This document shows, in pieces, positions 53,691 through 62,362 of a DNA stretch of 62,931 bases. Location: positions 1-62,931 of the forward strand of contig NZ_CAMVPU010000022.1 in the NCBI RefSeq assembly GCF_947169445.1. The letters run 5' to 3'. The DNA is from an uncultured Butyrivibrio sp. (GTDB lineage Bacteria; Bacillota; Clostridia; Lachnospirales; Lachnospiraceae). Below the pieces are notes generated by a model. That model did not search any database. It saw only the letters and a list, made by a program, of their open reading frames with translations, and was not told the origin of the DNA. Positions within the stretch are counted from its first letter, which is position 1. Each line of letters opens with the position of its first letter. Made by a program: the position numbers and the translations under genes.

Positions 53691-55655
53691 TCAAACACAC
53701 GAAAAAAATTTCCAGTATATCCCATAGCTTTCCGTATACTGATTGTAATGAGTTGTGAAAGTAAGATTCCTCGATGTTCCAAGAAGTTCAAACTCCATTA
53801 AATCTCCTTTTCTGACCAGATATTTGTCTATGTTTGTAATGAAATCAGATACACTCTTTTCACTTGTAATCTTAAGTGTATCAGAGTCTACATTCTTTTC
53901 ACCTGGCACCGGGACAGATACAGCCACGCCATGGGTTGTAGTCCGCATCTTGGCATTTCCAAGCCTTGCAGAAAGCACATATGGGCCATAACAAAAGGCA
54001 TAGGCATCCTTTCCATCAGGCAGATTCTCACAAGTAATCCCCATTGGAAGTTTAAGAGTAATTTCTGCGCCATCTGATATTTTCTCAGAAGGAATCATCC
54101 AAAAGCCATCATGTTCCTGCGCTTCATATTCATGTCCATTTATTGTTATTTCCGCCCTATTTCGTACCCAGGAAGGAATTCGCAGCAATAAGTCATCATC
54201 AACCACTTTACCTGAATCAGGTGTTATTTTGATTCTGGCAATGTCAGAGTTTGTAAAATCGCAGCTTTGCTCTATTGAATAATCATCACCCTGATACACT
54301 GACGAGAGACACACTCCTACCGCTATGCATCCATTCCCCTTATAGTAAATTCCTTCATTTAGCTTGGTGAAATTCTCATATCCGGTACCGGTGCAGCACC
54401 AGAAATTTCCTTCAAGTGTGTTAAAAACCTTAAAATATCCTGTAGCCATTGGCTGAAAATATGTGGTAAAGCCAGTATCATGGTTTTGGGATGCCATAAT
54501 AGCATTTATCAAAGTGCGCTCGAAATAATCAAGATACTTCTTATCTCCCGTTGCCGCAAAAAGCCTTCTCGAGAATTTGAGCATATTGTAGGTATTACAG
54601 GTCTCATTATTCACATGAGTTCTCTCCAGATCAAGAACATTATCTTCTCCAAAATGCTCATTTTCACTATTTCCACCTGTAACATAGGTGTGCTTTGTAA
54701 CCACCAGATCCCAGAAGCTCTTTGCGTATTCCAGATACCTCTCCTGACTATTATCTGTTTCATATCTTGCAAGGGCGCCAATGAACTTAGGAATGGTAGT
54801 ATTTGCATGGACATTATTTAACGCATTTTCTTTTCCTGATAATATTTTTTCAAAAAGAGCTTCCTCATCAAAAGAGTGGGCTGCAGCCTCAAATCTCTCG
54901 TAGGATGGATATGCCCTTTTGTCACCTTTATGTGCCAGTTTTCGATTGATCTGATATAGCTCATAGAGGCAATCATTCATTCCACCATACTCTATTCCAA
55001 TGACAGTCTTTCGAACATCCTCAGTCCAACCTTCCGTTCTGTTTGCAATCCACATCCCAAGGTCATTTGCTATTTTCAAAGCCAGATCTTTTTTGGCAAT
55101 TCTAAAGCCCACACAAAGGCCAGTCATGATCTTGTGCATTGTATACCACGGAACCCAGGACTGAGTGAATAATTCGCAAAGCCCTTTTTCAACGTTATCA
55201 AACTGCAGAGCCGGGTTATCCCTAAATTCTTTAGTAGGCATTACTGCGCCAAAAATATAGCCTTCATAAGAAGTGTCTCTGGTATATTCCTGACACTGCC
55301 TCAAAGCCTCCAGGATGTAATCAAGCTTTTTTTCAACTTCTATTCTTTCATTCTCATTCAAGGCGGGATTTCCCATTGCCTGTGAAAGAGCCGTAAGTAC
55401 ATGTCCCAGAGTATGTCCGCCTATAAGGCCATCCTCCCACATTCCGCCATAGCGCTCCTTGCTCTTCATAAAAGCTTTTATCTGTAAAGAGTCCATCCCT
55501 GCTATAAGTCCAGCAGTTTCTCTAAAGCCTGCTAAAAGCCTATCATAATCAAGAAGCAGCATATTTTTTATATCCAGATGCATTGCCTCATCATAATACC
55601 TGTCAGTAACCCTAACAGCATTATTTGGTACCATCTCCCATTTTTTATCCATCAT
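53691..55655 (-). CDS. GH127-family glycosidase (beta-L-arabinofuranosidase type)
   Basis: This 654-residue cytoplasmic enzyme belongs to the DUF1680/GH127 family, whose characterised members remove beta-L-arabinofuranose. The (alpha/alpha)6 barrel contains the conserved N-E-T-C-N-T-Y-N-M near 350 and the W-C-C-T-G-T-G near 417, with the zinc-binding Cys residues and nucleophile. A C-terminal beta-sandwich follows. There is no signal peptide. AAGGAG precedes the first ATG. It is divergent from an AraC-type regulator that probably controls it. Other GH127 activities exist, so the exact sugar is not certain. Confidence 0.9.
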   Translation of the reverse strand: MMDKKWEMVPNNAVRVTDRYYDEAMHLDIKNMLLLDYDRLLAGFRETAGLIAGMDSLQIKAFMKSKERYGGMWEDGLIGGHTLGHVLTALSQAMGNPALNENERIEVEKKLDYILEALRQCQEYTRDTSYEGYIFGAVMPTKEFRDNPALQFDNVEKGLCELFTQSWVPWYTMHKIMTGLCVGFRIAKKDLALKIANDLGMWIANRTEGWTEDVRKTVIGIEYGGMNDCLYELYQINRKLAHKGDKRAYPSYERFEAAAHSFDEEALFEKILSGKENALNNVHANTTIPKFIGALARYETDNSQERYLEYAKSFWDLVVTKHTYVTGGNSENEHFGEDNVLDLERTHVNNETCNTYNMLKFSRRLFAATGDKKYLDYFERTLINAIMASQNHDTGFTTYFQPMATGYFKVFNTLEGNFWCCTGTGYENFTKLNEGIYYKGNGCIAVGVCLSSVYQGDDYSIEQSCDFTNSDIARIKITPDSGKVVDDDLLLRIPSWVRNRAEITINGHEYEAQEHDGFWMIPSEKISDGAEITLKLPMGITCENLPDGKDAYAFCYGPYVLSARLGNAKMRTTTHGVAVSVPVPGEKNVDSDTLKITSEKSVSDFITNIDKYLVRKGDLMEFELLGTSRNLTFTTHYNQYTESYGIYWKFFSCV

Positions 55656-55776
55656 CTGATTCTCCTTGCAAAGGGTTATTCTTTTTATGTAATAGGATTA
55701 GCACAGCAATTTTCCCTCATTACACAAAAAGCTTACCATTAAAGGCTATTTGCAAAAAGAGCTCCCGGAATTAATA

Positions 55777-55895
55777 GGTGTCATTTTTACGCATTTTAAA
55801 ATTGTGTCAAAAACAGTGTTTTAGACATCTCCACATAATTTACGTGTACATTTTCTTATATTAGGTATCATTTTTGAATATTTGGTGTCATTTTG
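55777..55895. promoter_or_regulatory. Repeated AraC-type operator motifs between GH127 and AraC genes
   Basis: GGTRTCATTTT occurs three times in the same direction: 55777-55788, 55864-55875 and 55884-55895. The last two are exactly 20 bases apart (two helical turns), the spacing of AraC-family half-sites. They overlap the predicted promoter of the AraC gene, suggesting autoregulation and control of GH127. The core resembles GTATCATTT in the 3.1-kb inverted repeat. Confidence 0.6.
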
Positions 55896-55904
55896 TACTA
55901 TAAT
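55874..55904 (+). promoter_or_regulatory. Promoter very close to the AraC gene start
   Basis: A perfect TATAAT (55899-55904) ends seven bases before the ATG at 55911; TTGAAT (55874-55879) is a -35 candidate at a long 19-base spacing. Transcription would start at or near the ATG and give a leaderless or almost leaderless mRNA. Confidence 0.45.
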
Positions 55905-55910
55905 TACATT

Positions 55911-56801
55911 ATGAGAACAAATAAAAAGAAAGAGAATCAATTTCTCGTTTTCCCAAACAATCAAATATTTAATTATCTGCGCACCGGCAAGTTTGAAGCC
56001 CTTTCATCCGACTGGCGTCATGAAAGCATGCCGCTAATTATCGACCACGAATTAATTGCCGTTACTGATGGAACTCTTTATATTCGCTATATGGACGAGG
56101 AATTCACTGTAAACGCCGGAGAATATCTGATCCTGCCACCAAGTGACTCCAAACGTGAAGGGTTCAAAAAATCCTATTGCAGCTTTTATTGGATCCATTT
56201 CACAGCTGATATGGGGCGTTTCCCTTATAGGATACACGTTGGTGAAAAGCAGTCCTTTGAAAAAGCCGCATGCTTTTTATTGCCCCAGTCAGGGCCTGTG
56301 CCACGCTTTGAAAAGATGATCATTCAAATGAAACAGCTACAGGATCTTGCTCGGGACAATTATCCCGCCATTACATTAAATGCTCTCACAACTGCTATTC
56401 TCACCGAGCTTTATGGGCAGCTGACTGTAGAAGATGCAACAAAAGAAAATCTGATAGGAAGCAAGCAGATATATTCAGACATAGCTGATTATATAAAGAG
56501 AAATATATCAAAAAGCCTTAAGATAAACGAGATTGCAGATGCCTTTGGCTACAGTCCCAAGTATCTGTCGCATCTTTTTACCGACATCAGAGGTATGTCC
56601 CTTAAACAGTATGTGGTGATGCAAAAAATGTACTCAGCCTGCTATTATCTGACAGACAGTGATGCTACCATTTCCGAAATTGCTGGAAAAGTAGGCTTTA
56701 CTGATGTTCATAATTTTTCAAGAGTATTCAAAAAGACTATGGGACTAAGTCCAAGCGTATACCGTAACACCTACGCCAAGAGGATGCTGTATCATATATA
56801 G
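55911..56801 (+). CDS. AraC-family transcriptional regulator
   Basis: This 296-residue regulator has an N-terminal cupin-like sugar-sensing domain (~15-100, Y-I-R-Y-M-D-E-E-F-T-V-N-A-G-E-Y-L-I-L-P-P) and two C-terminal AraC helix-turn-helix motifs (~200-290, with K-I-N-E-I-A-D-A-F-G-Y-S-P and I-S-E-I-A-G-K-V-G-F). It is divergent from the GH127 gene and probably responds to an arabinose-type sugar released by it or the upstream importer. I chose the ATG of M-R-T-N-K; an in-frame TTG six codons upstream would overlap the operator repeats. No clear ribosome binding site precedes either start. Confidence 0.9.
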   Translation: MRTNKKKENQFLVFPNNQIFNYLRTGKFEALSSDWRHESMPLIIDHELIAVTDGTLYIRYMDEEFTVNAGEYLILPPSDSKREGFKKSYCSFYWIHFTADMGRFPYRIHVGEKQSFEKAACFLLPQSGPVPRFEKMIIQMKQLQDLARDNYPAITLNALTTAILTELYGQLTVEDATKENLIGSKQIYSDIADYIKRNISKSLKINEIADAFGYSPKYLSHLFTDIRGMSLKQYVVMQKMYSACYYLTDSDATISEIAGKVGFTDVHNFSRVFKKTMGLSPSVYRNTYAKRMLYHI

Positions 56802-56886
56802 CACCCTTAGAACACTCTCCTACTCGTAGCGCAGCCCACATGCTACGAAGTAGCAAATTTCAATATGCGGTCCTTCACATAAAAAG

Positions 56887-56925
56887 AAGAGTTATATGGA
56901 CCTACTATAGATCCACATAACTCTT
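56887..56925. terminator. Bidirectional terminator between AraC gene and gdhA
   Basis: Arms 56887-56900 and 56912-56925 form a 14-bp stem with one mismatch and an 11-base loop, with A-rich sequence on the left and TTTTG on the right. It can end the AraC transcript and, on the other strand, gdhA. A separate 7-bp hairpin (TCGTAGC/GCTACGA, 56824-56848) lies just before it. Confidence 0.85.
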
Positions 56926-56991
56926 TTGTCTTTATATTTCTTACTATCACACAATAGCCTTAAATCAGCATACGACTAATGCTCTTTTTTA

Positions 56992-58326
56992 TCAAACAAT
57001 ACCCTGAGCCTTCATAGCCTCTGCAACCTTAAGGAAGCCTGCAATGTTAGCACCTGCAACATAGTTGCCTTCCATTCCATACTTCTTAGCTGCATCATCA
57101 ATGTTGTGATAGATATTAACCATGATCTGCTTAAGCTTAGCATCAACCTCTTCAAAGGACCAGCTAAGTCTCTCGCTGTTCTGGCTCATTTCAAGAGCTG
57201 ATGTAGCAACACCACCTGCATTTGAAGCCTTTCCACAAACAAAGAGAACACCATTCTTCTGAAGGTACTCAGTTGCCTCGATAGTTGTAGGCATGTTAGC
57301 ACCTTCGCAAACAGCCTTAACACCATTTGCAACAAGCAGCTTAGCATCCTCAATAAGAAGTTCGTTCTGAGTAGCACAAGGAAGAGCTACATCACACTTA
57401 ACCTGCCATACACCTCTTCCCTCATGGTACTCTGCTGACTTTCTAGCTGCAGCATACTCTGTAAGACGAGCTCTCTTAACTTCCTTAACTTCCTTAAGAA
57501 GTTCAACATCGATTCCTTCTGGATCATAGATCCAGCCTGTAGAATCAGAACATGTAACAACCTTAGCTCCAAGCTGCTGAGCCTTCTCGATAGCGTAGAT
57601 AGCAACATTTCCTGCACCGGATACAACTACTGTCTTGCCCTTAATATCAGAGCCGTTGCACTTAAGAAGCTCTTCTGTAAGGTAAAGAAGTCCATATCCT
57701 GTAGCCTGTGTACGAGCAAGTGATCCGCCATATGTAAGGCCCTTACCTGTAAGAACGCCTTCATATACGTCTCTGATTCTCTTGTACTGTCCGTACATAT
57801 AACCAATCTCACGTCCGCCAACACCGATATCTCCAGCTGGAACGTCAGTATCAGCTCCGATGTGTCTGTAAAGTTCTGTCATGAAGCTCTGGCAGAATGC
57901 CATAACTTCTCTGTCTGACTTGCCCTTAGGATCAAAATCAGAACCACCCTTACCGCCACCGATTGGAAGGCTTGTAAGTGAATTCTTGAAGATCTGCTCG
58001 AAACCAAGGAACTTGATAATGCCAAGGTTTACTGAAGGATGGAAACGAAGACCTCCCTTGTATGGTCCGATAGCTGAATTAAACTGTACACGGAAACCAT
58101 TGTTAACCTGAACCTGTCCCTTATCATCAACCCAAGGTACTCTGAAAAGGATCTGTCTCTCTGGAGTAACAAGTCTCTCTAAAAGAGCGTCCTTGCGATA
58201 CTCATCCTCATTAGCTTCGATAACGACTCTAAGAGATTCAAGTACCTCTTTTACTGCCTGATGGAACTCAGGCTGTGCTGGGTTCTTTTCAACAACATAA
58301 TTGTAAATCTCGTCAACGTATGACAT
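56992..58326 (-). CDS. gdhA: NADP-type glutamate dehydrogenase
   Basis: This 444-residue enzyme makes glutamate from 2-oxoglutarate and ammonia, central to ammonia assimilation in rumen bacteria. Conserved motifs are P-I-G-G-G-K-G-G-S-D-F-D-P-K-G near residue 115 (catalytic Lys and Asp) and the dinucleotide fold V-V-V-S-G-A-G-N-V-A near 230. The length fits the hexameric family. I chose the ATG of M-S-Y-V-D-E, preceded by AAGGAG; a longer frame would start inside the leader. It has its own promoter and a structured leader and ends at a bidirectional terminator. Coenzyme preference is inferred from family. Confidence 0.96.
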   Translation of the reverse strand: MSYVDEIYNYVVEKNPAQPEFHQAVKEVLESLRVVIEANEDEYRKDALLERLVTPERQILFRVPWVDDKGQVQVNNGFRVQFNSAIGPYKGGLRFHPSVNLGIIKFLGFEQIFKNSLTSLPIGGGKGGSDFDPKGKSDREVMAFCQSFMTELYRHIGADTDVPAGDIGVGGREIGYMYGQYKRIRDVYEGVLTGKGLTYGGSLARTQATGYGLLYLTEELLKCNGSDIKGKTVVVSGAGNVAIYAIEKAQQLGAKVVTCSDSTGWIYDPEGIDVELLKEVKEVKRARLTEYAAARKSAEYHEGRGVWQVKCDVALPCATQNELLIEDAKLLVANGVKAVCEGANMPTTIEATEYLQKNGVLFVCGKASNAGGVATSALEMSQNSERLSWSFEEVDAKLKQIMVNIYHNIDDAAKKYGMEGNYVAGANIAGFLKVAEAMKAQGIV

Positions 58327-58340
58327 TTTTTCTCCTTCCC

Positions 58341-58353
58341 GTACCATTGGTAC
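58341..58353. repeat. 13-bp palindrome next to gdhA ribosome binding site
   Basis: GTACC-ATT-GGTAC (58341-58353) is a perfect short inverted repeat immediately upstream of the GGAAGGAG site of gdhA. In RNA it would put a small stem beside the ribosome binding site. Confidence 0.45.
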
Positions 58354-58378
58354 ATAAAACATATATTAATTGAATAAA

Positions 58379-58408
58379 GGGCGTAAGAAACTAAACGTCC
58401 CTACGCCC
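58379..58408 (-). promoter_or_regulatory. gdhA leader hairpin (possible attenuator)
   Basis: On the minus strand GGGCGTA and TACGCCC (58402-58408, 58379-58385) form a stem around 16 bases and are followed by TTTATTC. It lies about 25 bases after the predicted transcript start and 53 bases before the ATG. It could act as a weak terminator or attenuator. Confidence 0.55.
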
Positions 58409-58437
58409 CTTTGCGCAGACATCACTGCCTGATGGAT

Positions 58438-58466
58438 ATTATATACTTCAATAGTTTAAAGCGCAA
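58438..58466 (-). promoter_or_regulatory. Sigma-A-type promoter of gdhA
   Basis: On the minus strand TTGCGC (58461-58466) and a perfect TATAAT (58438-58443) are separated by 17 bases. The leader is about 105 bases long. Confidence 0.75.
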
Positions 58467-58539
58467 GAGTTTTTTAGTAGAGAATGTACACTTAATATTT
58501 TGGGGTAATTGTTAATGCTCTTAAAAGCAGTAAATTCAA

Positions 58540-59673
58540 TTACTCATCATTTTGCGCATCATCTACAACTTCAACAATCTCTGCCGCTTCTGTATTTTCT
58601 ACAGTCTGTTTTTCCTCTATCTGATAAGTTTCCTCAATCTGGTAAGCTTCCTCATTATGAGCAGATGTGGAATCGAAAGCACTTACTATCTCATCTTCTC
58701 CCGGGAATTTAATGTTGTTGGATTTACGGATAAAATCCATCATATTGAGCATTTTAAGTGTCTCGGAATGAGGCATTTCAGGGCATTCAAGCCATCCCTC
58801 ATCAAGCGCCTTAACGCAGGCCTCTATTTCATATTCGTAACCGGTGATCTGCCTTGGTCTCTTGTAGTTAGCAATCTTCTTGTACTCATTGTCATAGACC
58901 GTAATAGCATCTATATTGTTGATATTATCAACTACTATATAGCCCTTAGATCCGTAGATCACACCGCTTCTATCGCTAAGCCCCAGAGCCGTAGCATTAA
59001 GAACAGCCATTTTGCCATCCTTGTACCTGAGCGTAATGCTATCCTGCATATCCATGCCAAGATTGTTAAAGGTGCAAATCGAAGCTATATCTGTAACATC
59101 ATTGCCAAACACCATAGAAGCAAAGTTCAGAGTATAAACACCCAAATCCAATAACGCTCCGCCACCTAGCTCAGGCAGATTGATTCTGTCCTTAGCAGAA
59201 ATATTGTACCCCAGATTAGCTGTAAGCATGGTAGGTTCACCTATTACATTACTGCCTATCACCTCATTTAACTTGGCTCTCATGGGCATATATCTGGTCC
59301 ACATTGCCTCTGTAACAAAAAGCTTTTTGCTCTCGGCATATTCAAATATCTCTTTTGCCTGCCTCTCATTTAACATGAAGGCCTTCTCGCAGATAACATT
59401 CTTACCCGCAGACAAAGCAAGCTTAACATTTTCGTAATGCTCGGAATGAGGCGTAGCTACATATACAAGATCAACCTTAGGATCACTTACAAGTTCAGCA
59501 TAGGAGCCATACGCTTTCTTAATTCCATACTCTGACGCAAATTTATTAGCAGTTTCCTGATTTCTGGATCCGACTGCATAACAAACAACACCCTTGGTAC
59601 TCTTGATCGTATCTGCCATAATGCTGGCAATCTTACCAGTTCCCATAATCGCGATTTTTTTACGTCCAAACAT
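58540..59673 (-). CDS. Gfo/Idh/MocA-family NAD(P)-dependent oxidoreductase
   Basis: This 377-residue enzyme has an N-terminal Rossmann fold (K-I-A-I-M-G-T-G-K-I-A-S) and the family motif C-E-K-A-F near residue 95, where the usual P after E-K is replaced by A. The C-terminal domain is the alpha/beta substrate-binding domain. It resembles dihydrodiol dehydrogenase-like members that act on sugars. The last ~40 residues form an acidic tail with a short internal repeat (Y-Q-I-E-E twice) that is absent from typical members. AAGGAGGTAATTTC precedes the ATG. It starts 32 bases after the SH3-domain protein gene, so they may be co-transcribed. Substrate unknown. Confidence 0.9.
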   Translation of the reverse strand: MFGRKKIAIMGTGKIASIMADTIKSTKGVVCYAVGSRNQETANKFASEYGIKKAYGSYAELVSDPKVDLVYVATPHSEHYENVKLALSAGKNVICEKAFMLNERQAKEIFEYAESKKLFVTEAMWTRYMPMRAKLNEVIGSNVIGEPTMLTANLGYNISAKDRINLPELGGGALLDLGVYTLNFASMVFGNDVTDIASICTFNNLGMDMQDSITLRYKDGKMAVLNATALGLSDRSGVIYGSKGYIVVDNINNIDAITVYDNEYKKIANYKRPRQITGYEYEIEACVKALDEGWLECPEMPHSETLKMLNMMDFIRKSNNIKFPGEDEIVSAFDSTSAHNEEAYQIEETYQIEEKQTVENTEAAEIVEVVDDAQNDE

Positions 59674-59705
59674 GAAATTACCTCCTTAGAAAGAAACAAC
59701 TCACA

Positions 59706-61025
59706 TCATTTTGTCAGGTATTCCGATTTGATATAACCGGTCTTTTTACTGTATTCAACCTTAGCCCAACCACTCTCATACTGCTCTACTACATTGACAG
59801 TACTGCCTTTATAGATCATGGCAAGCACATCAGAATCTGTACTCTGGCTCTTACGAAGTCTTACAGTCTCTTTTACAGACATCTTTCCTGTTTCAGAAGC
59901 TTTCACAGTAGTTGTAGAAGCGTTGTTATCAGTAGTTTCTTTTGAAGTCTCTGTCGCAGTCTCCTGTGCAGCCTCTTGCTCAGTTTCCTGAGTCTGAGTA
60001 TCTGTTACCTCTACAGTTTCTTCTCCAACCACTTCGAAGAACTCTGTCTTCACATAGGCTACTCCGCCCTTATATTCAATCTTGCTCCAACCATTAGCAA
60101 GAGCTTCAAGCTGTTTGTACTCCTGGCCCTTTGAAGTCTTGTCAATAATATCAGCAGTTTCACTGTCGGAGCTTCTAATGTTAATTACGTCAGTAGCACG
60201 TATTGTATGTGTTGTTACTGTCTGGCCATCAGAAGTTGTTTCTTCCTGATCAGCAGCACTCTCACCAGTTCCTTCCAATGCAGCATTTGTTGCTGCCTCT
60301 GAAGATGCCAATGCTTCTCCTACAGAAACCTGCATATCAGATCTCATCTTGGTAAGAAGCTCAGCCAGTTCTTCGTCACTCTGAACCATCTTGTTGTATC
60401 TGTCAGCAACAGCGTTGTTCAGGTCAATTACATCCTCCTGAACATTAACAAGTCTCAGGTAATCTATAATGCTTGAATCTGCAATATCACCATTTATATA
60501 CAACTGTCCATCTTCATCGGTGCAGATATAAAGAGTTTCAAGTCCAGGAATAGATGTATCATAATCATTTAGCTTAACATCCATCTCTACATAAACCACA
60601 TAACTGTCATCTACAGGTCCCGGCTTAGTATAGACAACGATGTTCTGATAGTCCTCTATGTATTCAGATGCAGCAACTACCTTAAGCAGTTCTGTATCTT
60701 CAAGTCCTCTATATATAGAAGAAATCGTATCCAGATCGCCCTTAGCAGACGCCTCATAATAAGTCTCTACCAGCTTGTTCACTTCCGGATAAGCATTTTC
60801 TTCCATTCTGATATACTGAACTTCATAAGTGGACTCTTTACTTGCCTCCTCTGAAGTCTGTGCCATCTCCTGCGCTCTCCTGTTAGCACTAAGAGCAACA
60901 ACCACTGTGATCACAACTGCAACAGCAAAAAGGATCGGCATCAGGAACTTCTTATTATCTCCTAATATGGCAAAAATGTTCTTCTTATCATTTCTAAATG
61001 AATATAATCCATCTTTCTTTTTCAT
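59706..61025 (-). CDS. Membrane-anchored protein with two SH3 domains
   Basis: This 439-residue protein has a short cytoplasmic Lys-rich start, a membrane helix at ~29-48, and an extracellular region (~70-200) resembling NTF2-like/lipoprotein-type domains. A Ser/Thr/Glu linker and two bacterial SH3 domains follow (about 275-335 and 380-438, with V-I-N-I-R-S-S-D-S-E and V-R-L-R-K-S-Q-S-T-D). SH3b pairs typically bind peptidoglycan. A Glu/Thr-rich low-complexity spacer separates the two. I chose the ATG with GAGG nine bases upstream; a longer frame would run into the tRNA. It precedes the oxidoreductase gene by 32 bases. Confidence 0.85.
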   Translation of the reverse strand: MKKKDGLYSFRNDKKNIFAILGDNKKFLMPILFAVAVVITVVVALSANRRAQEMAQTSEEASKESTYEVQYIRMEENAYPEVNKLVETYYEASAKGDLDTISSIYRGLEDTELLKVVAASEYIEDYQNIVVYTKPGPVDDSYVVYVEMDVKLNDYDTSIPGLETLYICTDEDGQLYINGDIADSSIIDYLRLVNVQEDVIDLNNAVADRYNKMVQSDEELAELLTKMRSDMQVSVGEALASSEAATNAALEGTGESAADQEETTSDGQTVTTHTIRATDVINIRSSDSETADIIDKTSKGQEYKQLEALANGWSKIEYKGGVAYVKTEFFEVVGEETVEVTDTQTQETEQEAAQETATETSKETTDNNASTTTVKASETGKMSVKETVRLRKSQSTDSDVLAMIYKGSTVNVVEQYESGWAKVEYSKKTGYIKSEYLTK

Positions 61026-61058
61026 AAATAAAAACCTCATTACATCTTTATAGCACAA

Positions 61059-61130
61059 TGCACCCGACAGGATTCGAACCTGCATTAAAGGCGTCGGAGG
61101 CCTACGTTCTATCCATTAGACTACGGGTGC
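61059..61130 (-). tRNA. tRNA-Arg (anticodon CCG)
   Basis: The 72-base sequence folds as a cloverleaf: acceptor G-C-A-C-C-C-G with C-G-G-G-T-G-C, D arm G-T-C-T...A-G-A-A-C, anticodon loop C-T-CCG-A-C, and T arm GCAGG-TTCGAAT-CCTGT, ending in discriminator A. Anticodon CCG reads the Arg codon CGG. The anticodon stem ends in a U-U mismatch. The 3' CCA is not encoded and must be added. No other tRNA is adjacent. Confidence 0.93.
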
Positions 61131-61209
61131 ATAGCGTACCCGATTATAATACCATAACAGTAGTAGAATGTCCAATTTGTGCGGTCCTCCTTGACTTCCT
61201 TGACTTCAT

Positions 61210-61268
61210 TGTTACTATTCGCTCGCTATCAACTCACTCTAACAACAAATTCACGCATTCATTCCAAT
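61210..61268. repeat. Truncated copy of the MITE-like element
   Basis: This 59-base stretch aligns without gaps to 46978-47036 (the left part of the MITE-like element) with 12 differences by my count, about 80% identity, including the terminal GTTACT-TTC. The right half and the second terminal repeat are missing. Its last ten bases form the end of the DUF5688 gene, including its stop codon. Confidence 0.65.
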
Positions 61269-62143
61269 GCGGTAAGCCTTTTAGTTTCTGAGTCATATAC
61301 ATAAACGCTGTCACTTAGTATTTCTTCAGTTGAAACAACTTCAGTATTCACCTGTTTTACCATCATTTTAAGCACGCTCAGTTCATCATCCTCATCTATC
61401 CTTGGTAAAACAATAGTCTCATGAATTGATGAGGGAATAATTACAAAATCTCCTCCAATCTCTTCCTCCATTTTCTCCAGCATTCCGGGGTAAAAAATAG
61501 CTGACGCCCCATTTGTTTTAATATTATTGGACACCACATACATATTGCAGTTCATAGGAGGAAAAGGCAGCTCTTCATGCGCATTTACAAAATCCATCAA
61601 ATTCTCGCAGTATGGCGGTAATGTGCTGGCAGCATTCTCGAATACATTCTCCCATAATTCATCAAAAGAAACTTCCCAGAACCTCAGATGCTTATTTAAA
61701 ATAGTAATGCTTCCCTCTCCGAAACGAGATGATGAAACGCAGCAAAATGGAATAAATGCAAGATCCTCGAACCTTTTATACGGTATATTCCCAAGCTTTT
61801 TCTTGTTCTTCTCATAATTTACTGCCTTAAAACAAAAATTCCTGCAGGCCTTAGAAAAATCCGTAAAAAACTGCACATCCAATAAATCTGACGGCATACT
61901 GTGCTTATAGAGAGCCAGGATTTCTTTGGCTATCATATCCTCATCCTTTCCCTTTTGATATTCATCAAAAAAATGCTCCAAATAAATTGTGGGTGCTACA
62001 TTCTGATTCTTTTCCCTGATAAGAACCGCATGATATTTCACACCATTATTCTTGATAACTTCTTTAAACTCGGTTTCAAATCCTTCCCCTAAAATACTTT
62101 CAAGTTTCCTGGTCATATTTATACCAAATTCTTTAATATCCAT
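61259..62143 (-). CDS. DUF5688-family protein
   Basis: This 294-residue soluble protein resembles the DUF5688 family, common in Lachnospiraceae and of unknown function. Recognisable pieces are K-N-N-G-V-K-Y-H-A-V near residue 30, P-T-I-Y-L-E-H-F-F near 51 and the late N-N-I-K-T-N-G-A-S-A-I-F-Y-P-G with I-I-P-S-S-I-H-E. No catalytic motif or membrane segment is evident. The stop codon and last three codons fall inside the truncated repeat at 61210-61268, so the C-terminus may have been altered by an old insertion. The start has AAGGAAAGATAGGAT before ATG. The upstream neighbour is efp with its own terminator. Confidence 0.82.
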   Translation of the reverse strand: MDIKEFGINMTRKLESILGEGFETEFKEVIKNNGVKYHAVLIREKNQNVAPTIYLEHFFDEYQKGKDEDMIAKEILALYKHSMPSDLLDVQFFTDFSKACRNFCFKAVNYEKNKKKLGNIPYKRFEDLAFIPFCCVSSSRFGEGSITILNKHLRFWEVSFDELWENVFENAASTLPPYCENLMDFVNAHEELPFPPMNCNMYVVSNNIKTNGASAIFYPGMLEKMEEEIGGDFVIIPSSIHETIVLPRIDEDDELSVLKMMVKQVNTEVVSTEEILSDSVYVYDSETKRLTALE

Positions 62144-62241
62144 ATCCTATCTTTCCTTCACGTTTATTATTGTTATGCATAATCATAAAAAATACCTAAA
62201 AGAATGCCGATTAAGGTCATTTTTCCCCAAGGTAAAAAGAC

Positions 62242-62290
62242 AAAAAAAGACAATAGAAAAGCCATTATTTCAATGGTTCTCTATTGTCTT
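62242..62290 (-). terminator. Intrinsic terminator of efp
   Basis: On the minus strand a long stem (62280-62290 paired with 62247-62257, with an inner CCATT/AATGG stem) is followed by a T-run (62242-62248). It lies about 70 bases after the efp stop. Confidence 0.88.
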
Positions 62291-62362
62291 ACTAAGTTCT
62301 ATAAATAATTATGACTATAAAATGTGTCAGATATGGTCGCTTAAAAACAGCTATTCCAGGAA

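Noticed and set aside
56824..56848. Second MITE-like insertion after the AraC gene
   Set aside because: Only a 7-bp hairpin is present; no terminal repeats or target duplication matching the 47-kb element were found.
58480..58540. Terminator after the oxidoreductase gene
   Set aside because: A GTAATTG/CAATTAC pairing with a weak inner stem exists, but there is no T-run.
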